DNA of 64,000 nt, from the NCBI GenBank assembly GCA_022711665.1, contig JAKLEN010000002.1, positions 124,001-188,000 of the forward strand. Direction: 5' to 3'. This document shows, in pieces, positions 1-6,894 of this stretch (positions within the stretch are counted from its first letter, which is position 1; every line of letters starts with the position of its first letter). The position numbers and the translations under genes are program-made. This stretch comes from Acidobacteriota bacterium (GTDB lineage: Bacteria > Acidobacteriota > Aminicenantia > Aminicenantales > Saccharicenantaceae). A model generated the notes under the pieces. The model saw only the letters and a program-made list of their open reading frames with translations, ran no database searches and was not told the DNA's origin.

Positions 1-1145
1 AGATCTCGGCCGGCCTGAGCCGGATCATCCTGAAGTGCCTGGCCAAGTCGCGGGACGACCGTTACCCGTCGGCCGCCGGGGTCCTCGAGGACCTGACGGC
101 CGTCGAGCAAGGTCTGCCGGTAACGGGCCCGGTGACGCGCCGGGCCAGTCCGGCCACGGCCAGGACCAGGCCCCTGACCGGTCGCGAGATCACCGTCAAG
201 CTCAACCTCAAGAAGATCCTGATCGAGGCCCTCGTCGTCATCGCCCTGGTCGTCCTCGGGATCGTCATCGCCACGAATAAGCGCGGCCAGGCCGGCCCCT
301 CCGGCCGGCGCGGGCTCATCGTCTCGTCCCGGGAGAGCGGCCAGGGGCTGGCCGTCCCCGAAGCGCCCGCGGGCGGTCCGCTTCCCGGCTTTTCCTCCCA
401 GAGCGCGGGCGCGGCCATCATGGGCTACCTGGCGCCGTTCCTGAAGGACCCGCAGAAGCTCATGAGCGAGAAGGACGCCCTGGAGTTCGAAAAGGCTTTG
501 GGGACGATCAAGGAAAAATACCCGGAGGAAGCCGCCGCGCTGTCCCGCTGGATCGACAGCATCCGGGACAGGATCGCCGAAGGCCGGAAGCAGAAAGCGG
601 AAGGGAACCTGGCCGCCTCGAAGCGGAGCTACGACCGGGGCGAGTCGGAGATGCGCAAGCTCCTGGCCCAGGTCAGCGAGCGAGAGCGGGCCGAGACCGC
701 TTTCCGGGAACTCCAGGAGGCCAAGCGCAGGGCCGCCGGTCCGGCATCCTCGGGCCGGATGAACCTCCTGACCTGGATCGCCCTGGAAAAGGAAAAGGAC
801 GCCTCGGACGCCTTCTCCAAGAACGATTTCTCGGGCGCCCGCATCCTCTGCGGCATCCTGGCCCAGGTCCACGCCCTGAGCCCCCGGATCGAGGGCGAGG
901 ACGAGGGCCTGACGGCGCTCCGCGATCTGGCCGTCGGCAAGCGCCAGGACGCCGAAGCCGCCCGGGCCCCGGCCAAGCAGGCCTGGCTCTACGAGCGGGC
1001 CGTGTCCCAGGAAGAAAGCGCCGGCCAGATGGTCCGCGACGGCCTCGTCCCCCAGGCGGCCGAACAATACATCCTGGCCGCGTTCCTCTACGAGAAGGCC
1101 AAGGAAGTCGCCGTCGAGAGCGCCCAGGCCGGACCGCGGGGATGA
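1..1145 (+). CDS. Ser/Thr protein kinase, C-terminal part (5' truncated by window edge)
   Basis: The frame is open from position 3 with no start in the window, so only the C-terminal part is present. The first residues (LKCLAKSRDDRYPSA) match the last helix of a eukaryotic-type Ser/Thr kinase domain, with the conserved DxRYPSA-like ending. A Pro/Thr-rich linker follows, then one membrane segment coded around 222-282 (VVIALVVLGIVIAT). About 285 Ala/Glu/Lys-rich residues come next, probably helical and extracytoplasmic, with no domain I recognise. The architecture is that of a membrane receptor kinase. Its stop overlaps the next start (ATGA), so kinase and phosphatase are translationally coupled. 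The sensor ligand cannot be inferred. Confidence 0.8.
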   Translation, partial: ISAGLSRIILKCLAKSRDDRYPSAAGVLEDLTAVEQGLPVTGPVTRRASPATARTRPLTGREITVKLNLKKILIEALVVIALVVLGIVIATNKRGQAGPSGRRGLIVSSRESGQGLAVPEAPAGGPLPGFSSQSAGAAIMGYLAPFLKDPQKLMSEKDALEFEKALGTIKEKYPEEAAALSRWIDSIRDRIAEGRKQKAEGNLAASKRSYDRGESEMRKLLAQVSERERAETAFRELQEAKRRAAGPASSGRMNLLTWIALEKEKDASDAFSKNDFSGARILCGILAQVHALSPRIEGEDEGLTALRDLAVGKRQDAEAARAPAKQAWLYERAVSQEESAGQMVRDGLVPQAAEQYILAAFLYEKAKEVAVESAQAGPRG

Positions 1146-1591
1146 CGGCCGAAGCCAAGACGGCCAGGGCGGCGAAGCGGCTGCTCTTCGTCTGCTACGG
1201 CAACATCTGCCGCAGCCCGATGGCCGAGGGGATCGCCCGGCGGCGGCTCGGGGCGGCCGTCGAGGTGGCCAGCGCCGGCATCGGCGCGACCGGCGGGCCG
1301 GCCTCCGAAGAGGCCGTGCTGGTCATGAAGCACGTCTACAAGACCGACATCTCGTCCCACGTGGCCCGCCCGGTCGGCGCCTACGACCTCGGGACCTTCG
1401 ATTACATCGTCGCCCTGGACCCGTCCATCTACCACCAGCTCCGCGATTACTGGCAGGTGCCGGAGGAGGTCCTCTACGGCTGGGACATCGAGGACCCGCT
1501 CGGCTCGGGCTACCAGGCCTACAGGGAAGCGGCGCTCGCGATCGAGCGGCGGCTGGGGCAGTTCCTGGCCGCGGTCGGCCTCGAGCCCTGA
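1142..1591 (+). CDS. Low-molecular-weight protein tyrosine phosphatase
   Basis: This 149-residue protein has the family's usual length. The P-loop C18-YGNIC-R24-S is the CX5R signature of low-molecular-weight phosphatases, with Cys18 the expected nucleophile. A DP pair in the C-terminal part (IEDPLG) supplies the expected general acid. It should hydrolyse phosphotyrosine or a related phosphoester in the cytoplasm. Arsenate reductases share the fold, but the P-loop and the DP motif fit the phosphatase better. The ATG overlaps the TGA of the upstream receptor kinase by four bases, suggesting the two act on the same phosphoproteins; that pairing is inference. Confidence 0.88.
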   Translation: MTAEAKTARAAKRLLFVCYGNICRSPMAEGIARRRLGAAVEVASAGIGATGGPASEEAVLVMKHVYKTDISSHVARPVGAYDLGTFDYIVALDPSIYHQLRDYWQVPEEVLYGWDIEDPLGSGYQAYREAALAIERRLGQFLAAVGLEP

Positions 1592-1604
1592 GGCCCGTTC
1601 CGCC

Positions 1605-2627
1605 TCAACGGTCCATCATCGCCCCGAGGGGGCGCAGGGCCGGCACGTTGTCGAAGACGATTCTCGCCGCCGTCAGCGACGGCACGGCCACGATCATTCC
1701 GGTCAGGCCCCACAGCCAGCCTCCGAAGAACAGGGAAAAGAGCACCAGCAGCGGCGACAGGCTGATCTCCTTGGCCATCAGCCGCCGTTCCAGGAGCCGG
1801 CTGACGGCGACGTGGATCCCCGCGAGCAGGACCAGGACGGCCAGGACCTTGATCGTCAGGCCGCCCTCGAGGAAAACGGCCAGCAGCGTCGGCGCGGCGA
1901 CCGAGGCCGCCGGGCCGAGGGCGGGGATGTAGTTGAACAACACGGCCAGCACCCCGAAGAGCACCGCGAAGCGCACGCCCAGGACGGCCAGGACGGCCGC
2001 GACCAGGACGCCGATGACCAGGTTGTCCAGGGTCTTGACGGCCAGGTACCTCTGGACCTCGCGGTCGACGCGGTAGGCGGTCCGGGTCAGGGTCTCGGCC
2101 TGGGCCGGGGGGAACGCCTGGCCGAACTTGCGGATCAGCCGGCCCCGGCCGGCCAGGATGAAGATCATGAAGACGAAGACGAGGAGCAGGTCCGACATGA
2201 ACGAGGCGAACGGGCCGATCGCGCCCAGCAGGAAGGTCCCGACCTTGCCGATGTTGAAGCCCTGGATCCAGTCCGTCAGCCCGACCTTGAGGCGCGGGTC
2301 GGGCACCAGCCGGTCGATCCGGGCCAGCAGGTCCCGGACCATCTCCGTGTAGGACGGCAGCTCCGAAGCCAGCGACTTGCCGCTCGTGTAGAAGACCATG
2401 CCGATGAGGTAGAGGACGACGAACGAGCCGATCAGGATGAGGGTCAGGGCCAGCGTCTTCGGCGCCTTGCGCCCGACCAGGAAGTCGAGCGCGGGCGAGA
2501 CGGCGAAGGCGAAGAGGAGCGCCAGGGCGAAGGGGGCCAGGATCGGCTGGGCCAGCTTCAGGAAGACGCCGGCGACGAAGAAGGCCAGCGCCGCGACGCC
2601 GATGCGGACCCACCTGGCCTTGTCCAT
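1605..2627 (-). CDS. AI-2E/PerM-family membrane transporter
   Basis: This is a 340-residue polytopic membrane protein. It has two N-terminal helices (AALAFFVAGVFLKLAQPI and following), a hydrophilic loop near residues 90-150, and a C-terminal block of several helices ending near FFGGWLWGLTGMIVAVP. Layout and the terminal G-x-x-G-M-x-x-A-V-P stretch fit the AI-2E transporter family (YdiK/PerM/TqsA). Characterised members export autoinducer-2 or act as Na+/H+ antiporters, so the substrate is open. It lies downstream of acetate kinase on the same strand but is separated from it by a perfect GC palindrome, and converges on the phosphatase gene. Confidence 0.85.
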   Translation of the reverse strand: MDKARWVRIGVAALAFFVAGVFLKLAQPILAPFALALLFAFAVSPALDFLVGRKAPKTLALTLILIGSFVVLYLIGMVFYTSGKSLASELPSYTEMVRDLLARIDRLVPDPRLKVGLTDWIQGFNIGKVGTFLLGAIGPFASFMSDLLLVFVFMIFILAGRGRLIRKFGQAFPPAQAETLTRTAYRVDREVQRYLAVKTLDNLVIGVLVAAVLAVLGVRFAVLFGVLAVLFNYIPALGPAASVAAPTLLAVFLEGGLTIKVLAVLVLLAGIHVAVSRLLERRLMAKEISLSPLLVLFSLFFGGWLWGLTGMIVAVPSLTAARIVFDNVPALRPLGAMMDR

Positions 2628-2673
2628 GTTCGTTCCCCGCTCATGATAACGGAATCGCCCTCAAAGGGAAAGG

Positions 2674-2691
2674 GGCCTCCGCGCGGAGGCC
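2674..2691 (-). terminator. GC palindrome downstream of acetate kinase
   Basis: A perfect 18-base palindrome (GGCCTCCGC/GCGGAGGCC) lies between the acetate kinase stop and the AI-2E start. On the minus strand it is followed by a pyrimidine-rich, modestly T-rich stretch. It is probably a transcription terminator or mRNA 3' stabiliser; the T-run is weak. Confidence 0.45.
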
Positions 2692-2754
2692 GCTGGCGTC
2701 CCCGGGGCGGGCAGCGAGGATATCCGGAGGCCCGAAGGCCGCCGGCCTTACGGC

Positions 2755-4098
2755 TTAGCGCTTCTTGGGCTTGACCTGGATGGCCTTGAGCCCCGGCTTC
2801 TTCTCGCACTCCTTGACGAAGTCCTGCTCCCGCTGCGAATTGACGTACTCGGGCGACTGGAAGCGGTAGGTGAACCGGGTGTGCTCGTCGTACTTGCCCT
2901 CGAGGATGGCGATGACGTCCTCGATGTTGACGCGCTCCTCGTCGGTCGGGATGACGAAGATCTTGACCTTGGAGTCGTCGGCCGATATCTCGGTCTCGGC
3001 GTTGCGGGTCCTGGCCAGCTTGTTCTTGGCCTTGTCCAGCTTGATGCCCATGAACTCCAGGCCCTGGCACGACTTCTCGCGGATGAGATCGGACATCTCG
3101 CCGACCCCGGCCGTGAAGACGATGGCGTCCGCGCCGCCGATGGCCGCGATATAGGCCCCGATGTACTTCTTGATGCGGTAGGCCTCGACCTCGATGGCCA
3201 GCTTGGCCCGGGCGTCGCCGGCCTCGGCCGCCTGCTGGACGTCGCGCCGGTCGGTGTACTTGCCGGTGATGCCGAGCAGGCCCGACTTCTTGTTGAGGAC
3301 GTCGCTCATTTTGGCCGGCGCGATCCCCTCCTTCTCCATCATCATGAGATCGATGGCCGCGTCGTGGTCGCCCGCCCGCGTGCCCATGACCAGGCCCTCG
3401 AGGGGCGTCAGGCCCATGCTGGTGTCGAAGGAGACGCCGTTCTTGATGGCGTTGGCCGAGACGCCGTTGCCGATGTGCAGGCAGACCAGGTTGCACTGGA
3501 AGGGGTCCTTGCCGAGCAGGAGCGCGGCCCGCTTGGCCACGTAGAGGAACGACGTGCCGTGGAAGCCGTAGCGGCGGACGCCGTACTTCTCGTACCACTC
3601 GTAGGGCAGGGCGTACATGTAGGAGCCGGCCGGCATGGTCTGGTGCCAGGCCGTGTCCATGATGGCCACGTGCGGGATCGTCGGCAGGACGTCCATGGCC
3701 GCTTCGATGCCCAGGACGTTCGGCGGGTTGTGGAGCGGGGCCAGGCTGAAGAGGCTCTTGAAGGTCTCGATCGTCTCCGGGGTTATGCGGACCGACTTGG
3801 TGAACTTCTCGCCGCCGTGGACGACGCGGTGGCCGACGGCCGAGATCTTCGCCAGGTCGTCCACGACGCCGATCTTGGGATCGAGGAGGGTGTCGATGAT
3901 GAGCTTGATGGCGTCCTTGTGGTTGGCGCAGTCATGGTCGAACTTGATAGGCTCGCGGCCCAGGCCGGACTGCTGGATATAGCTCTTGCCGATGCCGACC
4001 CGCTCAACGATGCCGGTGGCCAGCGTTTCCTTCTTGTCGTAATCGTAGAGACGGTATTTGACGGAGGAGCTGCCGCAATTGAGGGACAAGACGATCAT
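2755..4098 (-). CDS. ackA: Acetate kinase with C-terminal extension
   Basis: Transfers phosphate between acetyl-phosphate and ADP, the last ATP-forming step of acetate fermentation, with phosphate acetyltransferase as partner. The N-terminal LNCGSSSVK is the acetate kinase signature, followed by VGHRVVHGG, the substrate-site MDTAWHQTMP, GFHGTS and the second nucleotide motif HIGNGVSANAIKNG. The family usually has about 400 residues and ends soon after TDEE; here some 45 charged residues follow, ending in KPKKR. The start has an AAGGAG site eight bases upstream. It is transcribed divergently from pta. Confidence 0.95.
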   Translation of the reverse strand: MIVLSLNCGSSSVKYRLYDYDKKETLATGIVERVGIGKSYIQQSGLGREPIKFDHDCANHKDAIKLIIDTLLDPKIGVVDDLAKISAVGHRVVHGGEKFTKSVRITPETIETFKSLFSLAPLHNPPNVLGIEAAMDVLPTIPHVAIMDTAWHQTMPAGSYMYALPYEWYEKYGVRRYGFHGTSFLYVAKRAALLLGKDPFQCNLVCLHIGNGVSANAIKNGVSFDTSMGLTPLEGLVMGTRAGDHDAAIDLMMMEKEGIAPAKMSDVLNKKSGLLGITGKYTDRRDVQQAAEAGDARAKLAIEVEAYRIKKYIGAYIAAIGGADAIVFTAGVGEMSDLIREKSCQGLEFMGIKLDKAKNKLARTRNAETEISADDSKVKIFVIPTDEERVNIEDVIAILEGKYDEHTRFTYRFQSPEYVNSQREQDFVKECEKKPGLKAIQVKPKKR

Positions 4099-4133
4099 GG
4101 AAGACTCCTTAGGGGCGGAATGAACGAAGGCCC

Positions 4134-4162
4134 ATTTTCCCCCCGGGCAGGCGAAATGTCAA
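4134..4162 (-). promoter_or_regulatory. Predicted ackA promoter
   Basis: On the minus strand TTGACA (4162-4157) is followed after 17 bases by GAAAAT (4139-4134), a weak -10. It drives ackA with a leader of about 30 bases and sits back-to-back with the pta promoter. Confidence 0.45.
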
Positions 4163-4220
4163 GGCGTCCGGAAGGCCGGAAAGCCGGCGCCGGCGCGGAC
4201 GTCCGCGGCCGCCGGCAGGG

Positions 4221-4249
4221 TTGACAGGCCCGGGGGCCTGCGGTATAAC
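4221..4249 (+). promoter_or_regulatory. Predicted pta promoter
   Basis: TTGACA (4221-4226), a 17-base GC-rich spacer and TATAAC (4244-4249). Only one base differs from the -10 consensus. The transcript would begin about 30 bases before the pta start. Confidence 0.75.
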
Positions 4250-4286
4250 CGCACCTTGCCGTCATCGATCATATAAGGAGTTCCCC

Positions 4287-5264
4287 ATGGGCAACACGTT
4301 CATCCAAGACATCCGCGACAAGGCCGCCAATAAGTTCCTCAAGGTCGCCTTCCCCGACGCCGAGGACGTCCGGACGCTGAAGGCCGCCCTTATCCTCCGG
4401 GAGAAGAGGATCGCCGAGCCCCGGCTGGTCGGGCCGGCCGCCGCCATCCAGAAGGTGGCCAAGGACAACGGGCTGGACATCGGAGGCATCCCCGTCATCG
4501 ACCCGGCCACCGACGCCGCCCGCGACGAGCTCGTCGGCGTCCTTTTCGACAAGCGCAAGGCCAAGGGCTGGACCGTCGAGCAGTCGTCCGAGGCCGCCAA
4601 GAGCCCCCTCTACTACGCCGGGCTGCTCCTGGCCACCGGCAAGGTCGGGGCCGTCGTCGGCGGCAACGTCTCCTCGACCGGCGACGTCATCCGGGCCGCC
4701 ATCCACACCGTCGGCACGGCGCCCGGCATCTCGACCGTCTCCAGCTACTTCATCATGGTCCTGCCCGAGAAGCTCCTCTGCTACGCCGACTGCGCCGTCG
4801 TCCCCAACCCGACCGACGCCCAGCTGGCCGACATCGCCATCACCTCGGCCAGGAACTTCCAGGCCGTGACCGGCGAGGAGCCGCGGGTGGCCATGCTGTC
4901 CTTCTCGACAAAGGGCTCGGCCCAGCACGCCGACGTCGACAAGGTCGTCAGCGCCGTGAAGATCGCCAGGGAGAAGGCCCCCAACCTCCTGCTCGACGGC
5001 GAGATGCAGGCCGACGCCGCCCTCGTCGCCTCGATCGGCGAGCGCAAGTGCAAGGGCAGCCCGGTCGCCGGCAAGGCCAACGTCCTCGTCTTCCCCGACC
5101 TCGACGCCGGCAACATCGGCTACAAGCTGACCGAGCGGCTGGCCGGGGCCGAGGCCGTCGGGCCGATCGTCCAGGGGCTCAACAAGCCCTACTGCGACCT
5201 CAGCCGCGGCTGTTCGGCCGACGACATGGTCAACGTCGCCGCCATCTGCAGCCTCATGGCCTGA
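4287..5264 (+). CDS. pta: Phosphate acetyltransferase (short, single-domain type)
   Basis: Interconverts acetyl-CoA and acetyl-phosphate, feeding acetate kinase. The 325-residue length equals the catalytic PTA_PTB domain alone, without the N-terminal DRTGG/P-loop regulatory region of long Pta enzymes. Family features include the early [15 protein letters not shown], the [18 protein letters not shown] segment, and the C-terminal [18 protein letters not shown] motif. I chose the ATG at 4287 because AAGGAG lies seven bases upstream; the frame stays open further upstream but has no ribosome site. It is divergent from ackA, and a strong hairpin follows the stop. Confidence 0.93.
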   Translation: MGNTFIQDIRDKAANKFLKVAFPDAEDVRTLKAALILREKRIAEPRLVGPAAAIQKVAKDNGLDIGGIPVIDPATDAARDELVGVLFDKRKAKGWTVEQSSEAAKSPLYYAGLLLATGKVGAVVGGNVSSTGDVIRAAIHTVGTAPGISTVSSYFIMVLPEKLLCYADCAVVPNPTDAQLADIAITSARNFQAVTGEEPRVAMLSFSTKGSAQHADVDKVVSAVKIAREKAPNLLLDGEMQADAALVASIGERKCKGSPVAGKANVLVFPDLDAGNIGYKLTERLAGAEAVGPIVQGLNKPYCDLSRGCSADDMVNVAAICSLMA

Positions 5265-5289
5265 GTCTCATCGCGATCGACAGATCCCG

Positions 5290-5324
5290 GGACCGCCCCG
5301 CCGCGGGGCGGTCCGTTCAGTTTT
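5290..5324 (+). terminator. Rho-independent terminator after pta
   Basis: An 11-bp perfect stem (GGACCGCCCCG at 5290-5300, its complement at 5304-5314) with a 3-base loop is followed by GTTCAGTTTT. It ends the pta transcript and marks the left border of the lower-GC block. Confidence 0.75.
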
Positions 5325-5387
5325 AACGGAGGATTCCTCCTCTGTATGAGCGGACAGGAGTCGGGGTTTGAATCCCGCCAGTCGGGA

Positions 5388-6131
5388 TCAGGGCAGCGTA
5401 TTTAAAACCGCCTTGACCGCCATTCCCGTGGCGAGGGCGAAGCCAAAGCTCAACAGAGTGCCGATCAGGATGTACTCGGTTTCCTTTCGATTCGTCGGGT
5501 CCTTGATCTCGCCGAACCTGAAGAGGGACTTCAACCCGAGCAGAAGCGCAATCCCCGGGAGATAATCGACCAAGACAAACGACAGGAGGAAGAGTCGCTC
5601 GAGGCATCCGATCCAGAGCCCGGCCGTTTCTAGTCCGCGCGATTTCTCCTCAGCGAGCTGCCGCCGGAACGGCTCGGTCAGGACGCTCATCAGCCGGCCG
5701 ACAGGCCAGAGGACGACGATATATCCGAGGACGCTGATGAGGAATCGAGGCGAAGTCCACGCTTGGGCCACGCCGCCGACGAGAGAGCTATCCGTCCAAC
5801 CCGAGAGCAGGAATAAGGCAACGATCAGCACCGCCAGGTGAGCCAGTTGATCGGACAGGAAAGTCAACGTCCTGTTCCCCTTCGCGGCTTTCCAGGCATC
5901 GATCAGGGTGTGTGTCACGAAGAACAGGGGGATGAGCCAGGCCCACTGCGCCCATTGGGCAGAGGCAATGAAAAGAACGGCTGCATAAATGCCTGAGTGG
6001 ATATACAGGAGAGGGGACTTCCAGACCCTCTCTTCTTTTTGGCCCACCATCCTTCGCGACTGGAGAAGGAAATCGGATGCCACATGCCCGATCAGCAGGC
6101 GGATAAGCAGCACCGGTTCGTTTATAACCAT
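5388..6131 (-). CDS. DUF3307 membrane protein, SatD partner
   Basis: This 247-residue protein has about six hydrophobic segments. It opens with a GHVASDFLLQ motif and later shows THTLIDAWK, the His/Asp-containing motifs typical of DUF3307 proteins. The C-terminal half carries a further helix pair. Function is not established. The gene begins six bases after the SatD stop, and DUF3307 next to SatD is a pairing I know from other phyla, so the two probably act together. A membrane effector controlled by the soluble partner is a reasonable inference. Codon use is less GC-biased than in the flanking housekeeping genes. Confidence 0.8.
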   Translation of the reverse strand: MVINEPVLLIRLLIGHVASDFLLQSRRMVGQKEERVWKSPLLYIHSGIYAAVLFIASAQWAQWAWLIPLFFVTHTLIDAWKAAKGNRTLTFLSDQLAHLAVLIVALFLLSGWTDSSLVGGVAQAWTSPRFLISVLGYIVVLWPVGRLMSVLTEPFRRQLAEEKSRGLETAGLWIGCLERLFLLSFVLVDYLPGIALLLGLKSLFRFGEIKDPTNRKETEYILIGTLLSFGFALATGMAVKAVLNTLP

Positions 6132-6171
6132 GGGGGCTTATAATCCAGGATTATTGGCTTGGGGGCTTATA
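6132..6171. promoter_or_regulatory. Second TTATAA repeat cluster, between satD and DUF3307
   Basis: GGGGGCTTATA occurs twice as a direct repeat (6132-6142 and 6161-6171, 29 bases apart). Between them lies a perfect 7-bp palindrome, ATAATCC-A-GGATTAT (6140-6154). The half-site resembles the one in the satD promoter. The repeats overlap the last codons of satD, whose TAA stop lies inside one copy. Confidence 0.55.
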
Positions 6172-6851
6172 TGCCGGCCGGCCACCATCTGCATGAACAG
6201 CTCCAATCCTTCTTTGATCGCAAAATGCCCGGCCTTTTGGAGCCGGCCCTGGACGGCAGGCTGCTTGACGTCGAAGCGCTTCGAGATCTCCCCTTGGCTC
6301 TTATCCCGCAAAAAGAGAGACATCGCGGCCGCTTGTTCGGGCGTCCATCTCTGCATGAGCGCGTCGATGAATACGGCCAAAATCGAGAAACGCGAGTCTT
6401 CCTCCGGCCGGGGGGACAGAATGCGCAGACGCCGATATTTCTCCTTCCCCGATTTCATGGTATCCAGGGCTTTCCCGCTGAGCCGGAAAGCCTCCCCGTC
6501 GCTCGACGTGATATTGCGCGGGTTCCAGGCCGATGCGGATCCGAAGCCCATCCCCAGCCGGACGTCGGCATCGACCTTGTCGGCCCGCAGCTTAATGAGC
6601 TCGGTCCTGATGAAAATCGCCGTCCAGAGCAGGTATCGGGGATCGGTCAGGGCGCATTGAAAAGCGTCGCCGCGGTAGAAATCGGAAAAATAAAGTTGAC
6701 AATGATGGTCTTTCAGGTAGTTGCCCGAGGCCTCTACGGCGCGGGAGAGCCCGCTCATGATCGCGGAACGCTTGGCATTTCGATGAGAGGACTTGACCAA
6801 GTCTCCCGATAAGACCCCCACGAAATTTACCGGCGGCATTATAACCTCCAA
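6138..6851 (-). CDS. SatD-family protein with C-terminal helix-turn-helix
   Basis: A soluble protein of 237 residues, or 233 if the internal ATG four codons later is used. The N-terminal half (VGVLSGDLVKSS, then FYRGDAFQCAL and RLGMGFG) fits the SatD family, named after the Streptococcus mutans sat (secretion and acid tolerance) operon. Its last 60 residues (RDKSQGEISKRFDVKQPAVQGRL) look like a sigma-70 region 4/HTH DNA-binding segment. It probably regulates its own operon through the flanking palindromes; that is inference. A near-consensus promoter lies immediately upstream. Neighbours are DUF3307 downstream and a restriction-methyltransferase upstream on the same strand. Confidence 0.75.
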   Translation of the reverse strand: MEVIMPPVNFVGVLSGDLVKSSHRNAKRSAIMSGLSRAVEASGNYLKDHHCQLYFSDFYRGDAFQCALTDPRYLLWTAIFIRTELIKLRADKVDADVRLGMGFGSASAWNPRNITSSDGEAFRLSGKALDTMKSGKEKYRRLRILSPRPEEDSRFSILAVFIDALMQRWTPEQAAAMSLFLRDKSQGEISKRFDVKQPAVQGRLQKAGHFAIKEGLELFMQMVAGRHISPQANNPGL

Positions 6852-6852
6852 G

Positions 6853-6888
6853 CCTTATAATATCAGATTATAAGGCCTGGGCCTTATA
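6853..6888. promoter_or_regulatory. Operator palindromes in the satD promoter
   Basis: Two overlapping perfect inverted repeats. CCTTATAAT/ATTATAAGG (6853-6861 and 6867-6875) has a 5-base spacer. TATAAGGCC/GGCCTTATA (6869-6877 and 6880-6888) has a 2-base spacer. Together they give three alternating half-sites that cover the -10 box and the spacer of the satD promoter, a typical repressor position. Confidence 0.7.
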
Positions 6889-6894
6889 TGTCAA
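6867..6894 (-). promoter_or_regulatory. satD promoter
   Basis: On the minus strand a perfect TTGACA (6894-6889) and a perfect TATAAT (6872-6867) are separated by 16 bases. The leader to the satD ATG is under 15 bases but contains GGAGG. The core lies inside the operator palindromes, so tight repression with strong derepressed expression is likely. Confidence 0.8.

Noticed and set aside
5365..5400. GGGTTTGAATCCC near the left edge of the low-GC block, resembling a tRNA T-loop and hinting at a tRNA gene or att site.
   Set aside because: No acceptor, D or anticodon arm can be folded around it, the T-stem has only three pairs, and no matching copy is seen at the right edge near 10.3 kb.
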